DNA from: DASVUC01 sp038237225
GTDB taxonomy: Bacteria > Planctomycetota > Phycisphaerae > Tepidisphaerales > Tepidisphaeraceae
DNA: 64,000 bases
Assembly (NCBI GenBank): GCA_038237225.1
Contig: JBBRYX010000003.1
Span: 186,001 to 250,000, forward strand
Direction: 5' to 3'
The position numbers and the translations under genes were made by a program. Within the stretch, counting starts at the first letter, position 1. Each line of letters starts with the position of its first letter. The notes under the pieces are model-generated. The model saw only the letters and a list, made by a program, of their open reading frames with translations, had not been told where the DNA came from and did not search any database. Positions 54,846-63,727 of the stretch are shown piece after piece.

Positions 54846-57527
54846 ATGAGCGAACCCGTCGTCAATTTCGAGCCTCCGCCAACCACTCCCGCGCCCGCGC
54901 CGGACACGGAAAAGCTCTCCCCCGTCATGCGGCAATACCGCCAGTTCAAGCAGCAGTATCCCGACTACTGCCTCTTCTTCCGCATGGGCGATTTCTACGA
55001 GATGTTCTGGGACGATGCGAAGCTCGCCAACCGCGTCATGGGCGTCGCCCTCACCAGTCGCAACAAGGGCGCGCCCGATGAAATCCCCATGGCGGGTGTG
55101 CCGTTCCACGCGGTCGAAAATTACCTCCGCAAGATGATCGCCGCCGGGCACAAGGTCGCGATTTGCGAGCAGATGGAAGATCCGTCGCAGGCCAAGGGTA
55201 TGATCCGCCGCGAGGTCGTCCGCCTGATGACGCCCGGTACGCTCACCGAGGAGCCGCTGCTTGATGGACGAAGTGAGAATTATCTTAGCGCCGTCGCCTT
55301 CAATATCACCAAAGACGACGGCTACCGCGCAGCCGTCGCATGGGTCGAGCTCTCCACCGGCGCCTGCGTCGCGATGAGCGGCAGCGAAGGCCAGGTGCTC
55401 GACGAAATCGCCCGCCTGCGCCCCGCGGAAATCCTCGTCCCCGAGCACGCCTCCGGTCAGCCCCACGAGATCAAGAAGCGCATCGAAGCCCTCGGGATCA
55501 ACGCCGTCACGGTTCGTCCCGGCTGGCAATTCACCTCCCATCACGCGCGCGAAACCGTTCACCGACAGTGGGGCGCCAAGACCACCCAGGGCTTCGGATT
55601 CAGCGACGACGACCCCGGCGTCCTCGCCACCGCCGCGATCCTTTCCTATCTCGATGAAACGCAGAAAACATCCCTCGCCCATCTGCGCCCGCTTCGACGA
55701 CATGTGGCGGAAGAATTTCTCGCCATCGATCCCGCAAGCTGGCGCAGTTTGGAAATCGACCGCACCATGCGCTCCGGCGGAACCGAAGGCTCGCTCCTCT
55801 CCGCCATCGACCGCACCCGCACCAGCATGGGCGGCCGGCTCCTGCGCCAGTGGCTGCGCTATCCGCTGTGTGATCTCGAACATATTTCCGCGAGACAGGA
55901 AGCCATCGCCGCATTTGTCGCGAGCCCGCCAAGCCTCAAGCACATTGCCGAAAAACTGGCGGATGTCTGCGACATCGAGCGCATCATCGCCCGCGTCTCC
56001 GTTGGTCGAGTCGGTCCCAGAGATCTCGCTTCACTCGGCCGCTGCCTTATTAAAATCCCCGCGCTCTTCGATCAACTTGCATCCCTCGCCGGCGCCGGAG
56101 ATGTCGCTCCCGAGCTCGTCGCTGCTCGCGGCTTCTGTGAAGCGCAGGCGAAGTTCGTCGAAGGCGCGATCCTCTCCGATCCCGCGCCCCACCTCCGTGA
56201 AGGCGGCGTCATCGCCGCCGGGTTCGATCCCGAGCTCGATCGCCTCCGCGATATCGCCACCAACAGCCAGCACTGGCTCGCCAAATACCAGGCCAAGCTC
56301 GTCAGCGATTCGAGCATCTCCACGCTGAAGGTCGGCTTCAATAAAGTCTTCGGCTACTACATCGAGGTCACCGATTCCCATCGCGACAAGGTGCCGCCGG
56401 AGTGGACGCGCAAGCAGACGATCAAGAATGCCGAGCGATACATCACGCCGGAGCTGAAACAGTTCGAGAGCGAGGCCCTCAGCGCCAGCGACCGCGCCAT
56501 CGCGCTCGAACAGCAACTCTTCGAGCAAGTCCGGCAATCGCTCCTCCCCCACGTCGCCGCGTTCCAGGAAGTAGCCTACGGCCTGGCCCGGGTGGACGTC
56601 TTGAGCGCCCTCGCCATTCTCGCGGTCGAACGAAAATATTGTCGGCCAACCATCGTAAATGAACCCGTCATACAGGTCGTCGAGGGCCGCCACCCCGTCC
56701 TCGAACAGCAGCTCGGAAGCGAGTTCGTCGCCAACGACTGCACGTTCTCCTCCGACGATTCCCTCTCGCTCATCACCGGGCCAAACATGGCCGGCAAAAG
56801 CACCTACATCCGCCAGGTCGCGCTCATTGCGATGCTCGCGCAAGTCGGCTCATTCGTCCCCGCAAAAAGCGCCACCGTCGGCCTCTGCGATCGCCTCTTC
56901 ACCCGCATCGGCGCCAGCGATGAACTGCACGCCGGCCAATCCACCTTCATGGTCGAGATGACCGAGACCGCCAACATCCTGAATAACGCAACCGAAAAAA
57001 GTCTCGTCATCCTCGACGAGATCGGCCGCGGCACCAGCACGCTCGACGGCCTCTCCCTCGCCTGGGCCATCGCCGAGCACATCGCCGCCGACGTCCGCTG
57101 CCGCACGCTCTTCGCGACGCATTACCACGAACTCACCGATCTTTCGCAGCGCTTCCGCGGCGTCAAAAATCTCAACGTCGCCGTCCGAGAATGGGACGAT
57201 CAGGTCGTCTTCCTCCACCGCATCGTCGAAGGCGGCACCGACCGCTCCTACGGCATCCACGTCGCCAGACTCGCCGGCGTCCCCAAGGACGTCCTCGACC
57301 GCGCCCGCCAACTCCTCGGCGAACTCGCCGTCCAACACGTCGGCAAACCTCGCGTCTCCCGCGGCAAGAGGAGCGACCGAATCGTCGACGACAACCAAAT
57401 GCCGCTCTTCCTCGATCCCGCCCAGGAATTGCTGAAAGAATTGTCAGGCATGCGAATGGACGCCCTCACCCCCATCCAAGCCTTCGATCTCCTGCGGCAG
57501 TGGAAACAAAAGTATGGCAACGTGTGA
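54846..57527 (+). CDS. mutS: DNA mismatch repair protein MutS
   Basis: 893 residues. It recognises base mismatches. The F-x-E mismatch-contact motif is seen in FFRMGDFYEMFWDDA (residues ~45-58), then connector, lever and clamp domains, then the ABC-type ATPase with Walker A GPNMAGKSTYIRQ, Walker B LVILDEIGRGTSTLDG and the conserved ATHYHEL. The C-terminus is full-length (LSGMRMDALTPIQAFDLLRQWKQKYG). The ATG at 54846 is chosen because the domain begins soon after; upstream codons to 54669 are Arg-rich and non-homologous. No mutL is adjacent. Confidence 0.96.
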   Translation: MSEPVVNFEPPPTTPAPAPDTEKLSPVMRQYRQFKQQYPDYCLFFRMGDFYEMFWDDAKLANRVMGVALTSRNKGAPDEIPMAGVPFHAVENYLRKMIAAGHKVAICEQMEDPSQAKGMIRREVVRLMTPGTLTEEPLLDGRSENYLSAVAFNITKDDGYRAAVAWVELSTGACVAMSGSEGQVLDEIARLRPAEILVPEHASGQPHEIKKRIEALGINAVTVRPGWQFTSHHARETVHRQWGAKTTQGFGFSDDDPGVLATAAILSYLDETQKTSLAHLRPLRRHVAEEFLAIDPASWRSLEIDRTMRSGGTEGSLLSAIDRTRTSMGGRLLRQWLRYPLCDLEHISARQEAIAAFVASPPSLKHIAEKLADVCDIERIIARVSVGRVGPRDLASLGRCLIKIPALFDQLASLAGAGDVAPELVAARGFCEAQAKFVEGAILSDPAPHLREGGVIAAGFDPELDRLRDIATNSQHWLAKYQAKLVSDSSISTLKVGFNKVFGYYIEVTDSHRDKVPPEWTRKQTIKNAERYITPELKQFESEALSASDRAIALEQQLFEQVRQSLLPHVAAFQEVAYGLARVDVLSALAILAVERKYCRPTIVNEPVIQVVEGRHPVLEQQLGSEFVANDCTFSSDDSLSLITGPNMAGKSTYIRQVALIAMLAQVGSFVPAKSATVGLCDRLFTRIGASDELHAGQSTFMVEMTETANILNNATEKSLVILDEIGRGTSTLDGLSLAWAIAEHIAADVRCRTLFATHYHELTDLSQRFRGVKNLNVAVREWDDQVVFLHRIVEGGTDRSYGIHVARLAGVPKDVLDRARQLLGELAVQHVGKPRVSRGKRSDRIVDDNQMPLFLDPAQELLKELSGMRMDALTPIQAFDLLRQWKQKYGNV

Positions 57528-57542
57528 GCGAGAAGGCAGCTC

Positions 57543-58244
57543 ATGAACGATCTGTCCCACCGCCACCGCGAAGAAGAATGGATGGATCGCGACGACGTCG
57601 ATCCCATCCTGCTCAACCGCAGCTTGAAGTTTATCCGGCGCGTGAATCGGCTCCTCGGCTACACCCGCGCCACCCTCTCCCACCTCAAGCGTTTCAGCCT
57701 CCGCTGGACTCCCGGCCAAACCATCTCCATCATCGACTTCGCCACCGGCTCCGCGGATGTTCCAATCGCCATCCTGCGCTGGGCCGATCGACAGCGATTC
57801 AACATCCGCATCACCGGCGTCGATCTGCACGCCGCCACCGCGCACACGGCGCGACAGTCCAGCCGCGATCCCCGCCTCTCGATCGTCCGCGCCAATGTCC
57901 TCGATCTTCCCTTCGAACCCCGCTCCTTCGACTACGCCATCTGCGGCATGTTCCTCCATCACCTCTCAGACGATCACGCAATCCAAGTGCTACAGGCCAT
58001 GGATCGCGTTAGCCAGCGCGGAATCATCGCCGCCGATTTGCTTCGCGAGGCCCGAGCGGACCGTTGGATTAGCCTCTTCACACTCTTCTCAAATCCGATG
58101 GTCAAACACGACGCCCGCGTCAGCGTCCGCCAGGCGTTCAGCGCAACCGAAGCGATAAACCTGCGCGATAAAGCCCGCCTCAGTTACCTGCACTACCATC
58201 GCCACTTCGCCCACCGCTTCATCCTCTCGGGCGAAAAGACCTAA
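57543..58244 (+). CDS. Class I SAM-dependent methyltransferase
   Basis: 233 residues. Motif I is IIDFATGSADVPIAI (residues ~61-75), followed by the acidic loop ITGVDLHAATAHTARQ and the post-motif region FDYAICGMFLHHLSDDHAIQVLQ. It resembles planctomycete methyltransferases found near menaquinone-type genes, but no substrate can be named. It starts 15 bases after mutS and is likely cotranscribed with it. Confidence 0.82.
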   Translation: MNDLSHRHREEEWMDRDDVDPILLNRSLKFIRRVNRLLGYTRATLSHLKRFSLRWTPGQTISIIDFATGSADVPIAILRWADRQRFNIRITGVDLHAATAHTARQSSRDPRLSIVRANVLDLPFEPRSFDYAICGMFLHHLSDDHAIQVLQAMDRVSQRGIIAADLLREARADRWISLFTLFSNPMVKHDARVSVRQAFSATEAINLRDKARLSYLHYHRHFAHRFILSGEKT

Positions 58245-58269
58245 CAATTTGCCGAATTCCCCCTGACTC

Positions 58270-58305
58270 GGCCAAGCCCAGCGGCTTCAGCCCTGGGTGC
58301 CTTCT
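58270..58305 (+). terminator. Hairpin after the methyltransferase gene, terminator-like
   Basis: GGCCAAGCCCA head, hairpin CCCAG...GGCT/AGCC...CTGGG, then TGCCTTCTTTT. It could terminate the mutS-methyltransferase transcript and also belongs to the GGCCAAGCCCA-headed repeat family (20287, 22148). Confidence 0.45.
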
Positions 58306-58454
58306 TTTGCGAATCTCTAAAATAGCAGCAGCGCCACCCCAGCCGCGCTCGCTCCAAACCTTTCCCAAAAAACGCACGTAGAGCTACTACCGCACCCAGC
58401 CCTATGCTGGGATCGACACTGCGGCGCGCCTTACAATTACCCGCACAGGTAATC

Positions 58455-58913
58455 ATGAGCGGACTCAGTTCTTACGATGATTCCTCTTGGATCGGCCAAC
58501 CGCAGCGCCCGCGCCGCCAGCCCCTCGTCCCCCTCATCATGGGCAGCCTGATTGCGGCAGTTCTCTTCGCCAAGAACACGCCCCTTGTCTCCTGGCTCCG
58601 CGGCTTCCTCAGCGAAATCCCAGACCCCGCAACCGACGGCGGCACTTCGCTCCTCGACCGTGACCTGCCCCTCCCCCTCATCCGCGATTCCATCCTCGGC
58701 CGCGGGAAATCCGCCGTCGCCGCCCTCTACGGCACCCCGCGCACCGCCGCCGAAAAATCCCAACAGACCAAACGCAATAATTTCTGGAACGCCAACACCT
58801 GGTACTACCCCATCGACACCCGCTCCCAAACCGCCATGGCCGTCCGATTCGAAAAAGGCCTCGCCCGCAAAGTAGATTTCTTCGAAGCCCCCCGCCTCAC
58901 CGACGCGAGCTGA
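58455..58913 (+). CDS. Small membrane-anchored protein of unknown function
   Basis: 152 residues. One membrane helix (VPLIMGSLIAAVLFA, residues ~26-40), then an extracytoplasmic region with IRDSILGRGKSAVAALYGTPRTAA...NNFWNANTWYYPID and VRFEKGLARKVDFFEAP, a pattern reminiscent of SmpA/BamE-like small proteins in which a short motif relates to outer membrane assembly. I do not recognise the family. The ATG at 58455 is chosen over 58404 because a GG(T) lies 9 bases upstream and the N-terminus becomes compact. Confidence 0.65.
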   Translation: MSGLSSYDDSSWIGQPQRPRRQPLVPLIMGSLIAAVLFAKNTPLVSWLRGFLSEIPDPATDGGTSLLDRDLPLPLIRDSILGRGKSAVAALYGTPRTAAEKSQQTKRNNFWNANTWYYPIDTRSQTAMAVRFEKGLARKVDFFEAPRLTDAS

Positions 58914-58940
58914 ATGCTCAACCCGAGCGGTTCAAACCCA

Positions 58941-59045
58941 AGAGACCGCGGAGGCGCCACGGCGCGAACGAGGACGCGAAGGAGTGAACATTAGAAATTA
59001 TTCTTCGCGGCTTTTGTTCGCGCCTTCGCCGCTTCGCGGTCTCTT
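58941..59045. repeat. Large imperfect hairpin of GCGAAG/CTTCGC units
   Basis: Left arm 58941-58983 (AGAGACCGCGGAGGCGC...) pairs with right arm 59001-59045 (...CTTCGCGGTCTCT). Same architecture as 41266-41400 and 48131-48232 but different unit. Lies between convergent genes. Confidence 0.7.
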
Positions 59046-59089
59046 CTCCTCCACCGCCGTCCGATCAACCGTCGACCTGTCAGAAACCG

Positions 59090-61288
59090 CTAACGCGGAT
59101 TCACCGCCGCCGCGCCAACCGCGTTCTCGCTCCGCGGCGCCAGGCTTTTCGCCTTCTCCGGATAAACCTTGCGAATCTCTTCTTCAAAACTCCCAATCGG
59201 ACTCATAAACTGCTGAGCCAACTGCGGGTTCATCTTCTTAATCGCATCGATCAACGTCAGCGCTTCCTCAAACTTCCCCTTCTTTCGTAGCTCATCCACC
59301 TGGTTCCGAAGCTTCGGCCCCATCGTCATCTGGTTGCCCTGGTTCGGGGGGCGGATTCGCTCCGCCGCGAAATCGCACGCTTTCTGATACTGCCCGCTAG
59401 CGAGCACCGCATCCATGTAAAGGTTGCTCAGATCCGCCACCGCGGCCGGTGCATTGCGCGATTCATGAAACTGCAGCGCTTTCTCAAAGTACGTCGCCGC
59501 CTGCGCGGGATCGCCCATGGCCAGCAGCTCCACCCCGATGTTCTGCTGCACACCCGCCAGCTCGCTCACCGCATTCTGCTTCTGAAGCTGATCCGCCTCC
59601 TGCAGCAAAATCTGATACCGCCGAGCGTGGTCGTTCATGAACCGGTCCGCCCACCGATCGAGCTGGTTCGTATCCGCCTTCGGGAACACCGTTGACAGCG
59701 CATCCCACGCTTTTTGTTTCACGATGGCCGGCTCACTGTCGCTCTTCAGTCGAAGGTAAATCGCCTCCGCATGTTCAAACGTCGCGCACTGCTTCAGCGC
59801 ATCAAGCACCGCGATCCGAACCGATTGATCCGGATCGTCCAGCGAATTCACCAGCGTATCCGCCGCCCACGATTGCTGAAGCTCACCGAGCGCCCGCGCC
59901 GCGGATCGCCGCACCCCCGCCGCCTCATTCGGCTGAAGCATCCGCGTAAACGTCAGCCGAAGATCCACGAACCTCAGCGGCGCCAGCGCATCAATCAGCG
60001 CCGATCGAAGCGCCGCTGTCCCCGGCTCCGCCGTGCGCTTTTGCAGCGTTTCCTGCACCGCGTCCGCAATCTTCTTCGCAAGCTCAGGATTTTTAGTGCG
60101 AATCGCAGGACCCATTTTCGCCAGACCCTTCGCCGCCGCCTCCGCCACCGCGATCGAAGGATCATCCAAAATCTTGATCAGCTCCGGCACCACCTTCACG
60201 TCATCTGTCGCCGCCAGCGCCTCCACCAGGGTCGTCCGCACCTCCACATCAGGCTCGCGCCGCAACTGTTCCACCAGCGCATCCAATGCCGTCGGATCAT
60301 TCAGCGCCCGCAGCGTCTGCGCGACTTGGATTCGAACGCGCGTCGAGCTATCGCCCAGCATCAGCCGCAATTGCGCCCGAACCGCCGGCACAGGCGCTCG
60401 GGTCTCCGAATACTCCGCGATCACAATCCGCACCCCCGCCACGCGCATCTCCGGCGCATCCGATTTCAAATACCGCAGAAGCAAGGTCTCTTTCGATTTC
60501 TCCGGCACCGTCTGATATGCGGATGACAGCACCGACTGCATCTCCTCCACCAGCCGATCATTCCGATGTTGCCAACGCACGAACCGCGCCGCCCGGTCCA
60601 GCAGCAGATCATTCTCGAACGCCGCATCCTCCTTTTGCGTGCTCGCACTCCACCACTGCTGCCACTTCACGGGATCGTGCCCGTTCCCGCGAATCCCCGT
60701 TATCTGCGCCAGCGCATCCCCCGCCGCCGCATGAATCTCAGTATTCTCGGCATCGCTTACCAGCAGATCCATCAGCGCCTGCGCCGCCTGTTTATCAGAA
60801 TAACTTCCCACCGCCGCAATCGCCGCCAACCGGCTCGAATCCCGCTGCTGATGATTCGGATCCCGCGCCAAGTCGATCATCCGCGTCCGAACATCCGCCG
60901 TCCGCGCGCTCGCCAGCGCCTGGATCGCCGCCTCATTCGTGGGCGGCTCGCTTGCCGCCAGCGCAAACAATTCATTGACAAACTGTGGATCCGCGCTCAG
61001 ATCCGTCGCCAGCGCTCGCGCCACCGCCAACTGCCCGGGCCGGCTTCCCAGATTTACCAGCGCATCATGAAGCGCCTGCCTTCCCTCCACACTCCGATCC
61101 GCCACCAGCCGCCGCGCCGCTTCGTTGCGCTCCGCCTGCGTCGCGTTCGCAGCCTTCAGCGCCGCCGCCTGATCCACCACCGTCACCAGCGGCCGCGTTG
61201 CAGGATCTTGGGCAAGCAGAACCGTCGACGGCATGGACCCCGTCCATGCCGCCGCCAGAGCTACCGCTATCCACATCCTTGTTTGCAC
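59090..61288 (-). CDS. Secreted HEAT-repeat protein
   Basis: 732 residues with a signal peptide (MWIAVALAAAWTGSMPSTVLLAQ; ATG at 61276 is an alternative start). The body is a long array of alpha-helical HEAT-like repeats (RLAAIAAVGSYSDKQAAQALMDLL, RIQVAQTLRALNDPTALDALVEQL, RRSAARALGELQQSWAADTLVNSL). Residues ~580-690 change to TPR-like helices (NIGVELLAMGDPAQAATYFEKAL). Probably a periplasmic binding scaffold; the partner is unknown. Confidence 0.85.
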   Translation of the reverse strand: MQTRMWIAVALAAAWTGSMPSTVLLAQDPATRPLVTVVDQAAALKAANATQAERNEAARRLVADRSVEGRQALHDALVNLGSRPGQLAVARALATDLSADPQFVNELFALAASEPPTNEAAIQALASARTADVRTRMIDLARDPNHQQRDSSRLAAIAAVGSYSDKQAAQALMDLLVSDAENTEIHAAAGDALAQITGIRGNGHDPVKWQQWWSASTQKEDAAFENDLLLDRAARFVRWQHRNDRLVEEMQSVLSSAYQTVPEKSKETLLLRYLKSDAPEMRVAGVRIVIAEYSETRAPVPAVRAQLRLMLGDSSTRVRIQVAQTLRALNDPTALDALVEQLRREPDVEVRTTLVEALAATDDVKVVPELIKILDDPSIAVAEAAAKGLAKMGPAIRTKNPELAKKIADAVQETLQKRTAEPGTAALRSALIDALAPLRFVDLRLTFTRMLQPNEAAGVRRSAARALGELQQSWAADTLVNSLDDPDQSVRIAVLDALKQCATFEHAEAIYLRLKSDSEPAIVKQKAWDALSTVFPKADTNQLDRWADRFMNDHARRYQILLQEADQLQKQNAVSELAGVQQNIGVELLAMGDPAQAATYFEKALQFHESRNAPAAVADLSNLYMDAVLASGQYQKACDFAAERIRPPNQGNQMTMGPKLRNQVDELRKKGKFEEALTLIDAIKKMNPQLAQQFMSPIGSFEEEIRKVYPEKAKSLAPRSENAVGAAAVNPR

Positions 61289-61594
61289 CGGTCCTCTTGG
61301 TTACGTCGTCAGAAATGCATCCAGAGCGCCTGCCAAACCGTCCCCCATTTCTCTCCGCCTGCCACCGAGCCGCATCCTCACGCGAAAAATACCGTATTTT
61401 TCGTCGCCCGCAAAGCGTTGCATTTGCTTTCCAGCCACCAATTTTGTCCTCGGCGATTCGGTGCTTGCGATTTCCATCCGCAGATGAGTAAATTACCCCC
61501 CGCAGCTTAGGAACCCGCCAACCCAAACCGGCGTGGCTCGCTTCAGCGGCCATGTCTTCGAGTTTCTCCCTGCTGCACGAGCATCACGAGCGTC
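61289..61594. promoter_or_regulatory. Divergent promoter region with a 21-bp operator-like palindrome
   Basis: 306 bases between the HEAT gene and the TPR gene. The perfect palindrome CGAAAAATAC-C-GTATTTTTCG (61383-61403) stands out by its AT-richness against a GC-rich background and could be an operator. No clear -10/-35 pair was found. Confidence 0.4.
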
Positions 61595-62932
61595 ATGAGC
61601 GATTGGAACGAGGCCGAGCGCAGAGTCGAACGGGCACAGGAGCTGTTCGAGCAACACAAGTGGCCGGAGGCCCTTGAGGAGCTTCGCGCCGCCATTTCCA
61701 TCAATCCCTATAACTCCGGCTGGTTCTTCAATCTGGGTCTCACTCTCGACGAGATGAACCGGACCGATGAGGCCATCGACGCCTACGAGCAGGCCCTCGC
61801 CATCGATCCCAACGATCTCCAGGCCATGAACCACCTCGGCGTCGACCTCCACCGCGCCGGCCGCCTCCATGAAGCCCTCCGCACCTTCGAAAAGATCGAA
61901 AACTGCGATCCCACCTTCGAAGCCTCCTACTGCAACCGAATCATCACCTTCACCGAGCTGGGCGACCACGAAAAAGCCGAAGAAATGTTCTATCTCGCCC
62001 GCCTCTACAAAGAACACTGCCCCCACTGCTACTACAACATTGCCTGCTCCCTCGCCGCCCGAGGCGAATACGACAAAGCCATCTACTGCTGGCGAAAAAC
62101 CCTCGATCTCGAAGAGCAACACCCCGGCGTCCATGTCCGCATCGCCGAAGCCCTCTGGGCCAAAAACGAGCTTGAGCAGGCCCGCCGCCATTATCTCGCC
62201 GCCCTGCGCGAAGATCCCGGCTCCACCTCCACCTTATTGGACCTCGCCGAATTGCTCATCGAAATGGGCCGCCTCGACGATGCCGGCGAAAAAATCCGCC
62301 GCTCCATCGAGATGGCCCCCGATGAACCCGCCGCCCACTACGCCCACGGCCGCTGGCTCGCCCGCCAGGGTCAATACGATTCAGCAAGCGGCGCCTTCCA
62401 CAAATCCCTCCGCCTCGACCCCACCTTCCCAGGCGCTCACCTCCACCTCGCCCGCCTCCATGAGCGCCGCCACGAACCCATGGAAGTCCGCCGCCAACTT
62501 CGCAGCGAGCTTCTCCTCAAACCCGAGGATCCCCGAATCCTCTTGGATCTCGGCAACCTCCTCATGGACGTCGGCGAACCCCGCCTCGCCGTCGCCACGC
62601 TCAAGCGCCTCGTCCAGCTCGAGCCCCGAAACATCAGCGCGTTGATCAATCTCGCCGTCGCCCAGTTCAAGCGCCGCCGCTATCAGGAAGGCATCACCGC
62701 CTGCAAGCAAGCCCTCGCCCGCGACCCCGACAACACCCTCGCGATGTACAACCTCGCCCTCGCCTTCGAACACACCCGCGAATACGACGAAGCCAACCGC
62801 TGGATCCGCAAAGGCCTCCGCCGAACCCCCCGCGACCCCGGCTTCCAACGCTTAGAGTTTCGCGTGAGAGTCCTCAAACTCCGCACCGCCGTCGTCTGCA
62901 CCCTCAAAAAGGCCCTCTTCCGCCAGGTATGA
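61595..62932 (+). CDS. TPR-repeat protein
   Basis: 445 residues made of about eleven TPRs (WFFNLGLTLDEMNRTDEAIDAYEQAL, LDLGNLLMDVGEPRLAVATLKRLV, LALAFEHTREYDEANRWIRKGL). It has no signal peptide; a weakly hydrophobic C-terminal segment (LRTAVVCTLKKALF) is present. TPR proteins mediate protein-protein contacts. A CPHC pair (EHCPHCYYN, residues ~145) is unusual. The next gene overlaps by ATGA. Confidence 0.87.
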   Translation: MSDWNEAERRVERAQELFEQHKWPEALEELRAAISINPYNSGWFFNLGLTLDEMNRTDEAIDAYEQALAIDPNDLQAMNHLGVDLHRAGRLHEALRTFEKIENCDPTFEASYCNRIITFTELGDHEKAEEMFYLARLYKEHCPHCYYNIACSLAARGEYDKAIYCWRKTLDLEEQHPGVHVRIAEALWAKNELEQARRHYLAALREDPGSTSTLLDLAELLIEMGRLDDAGEKIRRSIEMAPDEPAAHYAHGRWLARQGQYDSASGAFHKSLRLDPTFPGAHLHLARLHERRHEPMEVRRQLRSELLLKPEDPRILLDLGNLLMDVGEPRLAVATLKRLVQLEPRNISALINLAVAQFKRRRYQEGITACKQALARDPDNTLAMYNLALAFEHTREYDEANRWIRKGLRRTPRDPGFQRLEFRVRVLKLRTAVVCTLKKALFRQV

Positions 62933-63390
62933 CTCTTTCCATGAAAGACGCCGACCTGCTCCACCTCTTCGAATCCCAATCGCTACCCTTTCAAGACTGG
63001 ACCCACCGCGCCCACGTTAAAGTCGCCTACCTCTATCTCAAGCAGCACCCTTTCAATTCCGCCCTCGATAAAATGCGCACCGGCGTCAAAGCCTTCAACG
63101 CCGCCCACAACGTCCCCGACAGCCCCACCAGCGGCTACCACGAAACCACCACTCACGCCTTCCTCCACCTCATCGCCGCCACGATCGCCGTCTACGAACC
63201 CATATTCCCCACGCCTGACGCCGACACATTCTGCGAAACCCATCCTCAACTCATGACCCGCCACATTCTGCGCCTGTTTTATTCCCCACAGCATCGCATG
63301 CATCCCCGCGCGAAATCCCAGTTCATCGAACCAGACCTCGCCCCGCTGCCCAATTGCCCAAGCGATCCGCCGATTGAAGTGACTGATTGA
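62929..63390 (+). CDS. Conserved-looking small protein coupled to the TPR gene
   Basis: 153 residues (MTLSMKDADLLHLFESQSLPFQDWTHRAHVKVAYLYL...). Helical, with many His, Arg and Tyr residues (WTHRAHVKVAYLYL, YHETTTHAF). I do not recognise the family with certainty. Starts by ATGA overlap with the TPR gene (62929-62932), so it is translationally coupled. The HRAH and YHETTTH motifs could be a metal or phosphate site. Confidence 0.75.
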   Translation: MTLSMKDADLLHLFESQSLPFQDWTHRAHVKVAYLYLKQHPFNSALDKMRTGVKAFNAAHNVPDSPTSGYHETTTHAFLHLIAATIAVYEPIFPTPDADTFCETHPQLMTRHILRLFYSPQHRMHPRAKSQFIEPDLAPLPNCPSDPPIEVTD

Positions 63391-63411
63391 TCCCCACCGA
63401 CTCAGAAGCGC

Positions 63412-63597
63412 CTAATCGCGCCGATTCGAAAACCAAAACCGCCGGCTCCGCACCCGCACCGGCACAGGCTTCCCGTCCCCCTTGAACTTCCGCAGGGCAT
63501 ACCCCGCCGCCAGAAGCAACGCGATGTACGGCGCGAAGAACACAAAGCCGTGTACCCCGACGATGTACACCAGAGGTAGGAAACGCAACGCCTTCAT
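63412..63597 (-). CDS. Small membrane protein (tentative)
   Basis: 61 residues: one or two hydrophobic segments (LPLVYIVGVHGFVFFAPYIALLLAAGYAL) and a basic tail (KPVPVRVRSRRFWFSNRRD). The hydrophobic and positive-inside pattern looks genuine, but the ribosome-binding site is weak and no homologue is evident to me. Confidence 0.45.
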   Translation of the reverse strand: MKALRFLPLVYIVGVHGFVFFAPYIALLLAAGYALRKFKGDGKPVPVRVRSRRFWFSNRRD

Positions 63598-63727
63598 TCG
63601 CAGCCAAACATATCACCGGTTCCGATAAGCGGCCGAACTTTAGGTCGCTCACGACAGTGATTCTTACCCTCGTCCGATAAACCGGGTAAGCCGTGACGGT
63701 CGCCGCACGCACCCTCACGAGCGATTG

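Noticed and set aside
61493..62191. A 232-residue minus-strand frame opposite the TPR gene
   Set aside because: Glu/Gly/Val-rich antisense frame; the TPR pattern on the plus strand is unambiguous.
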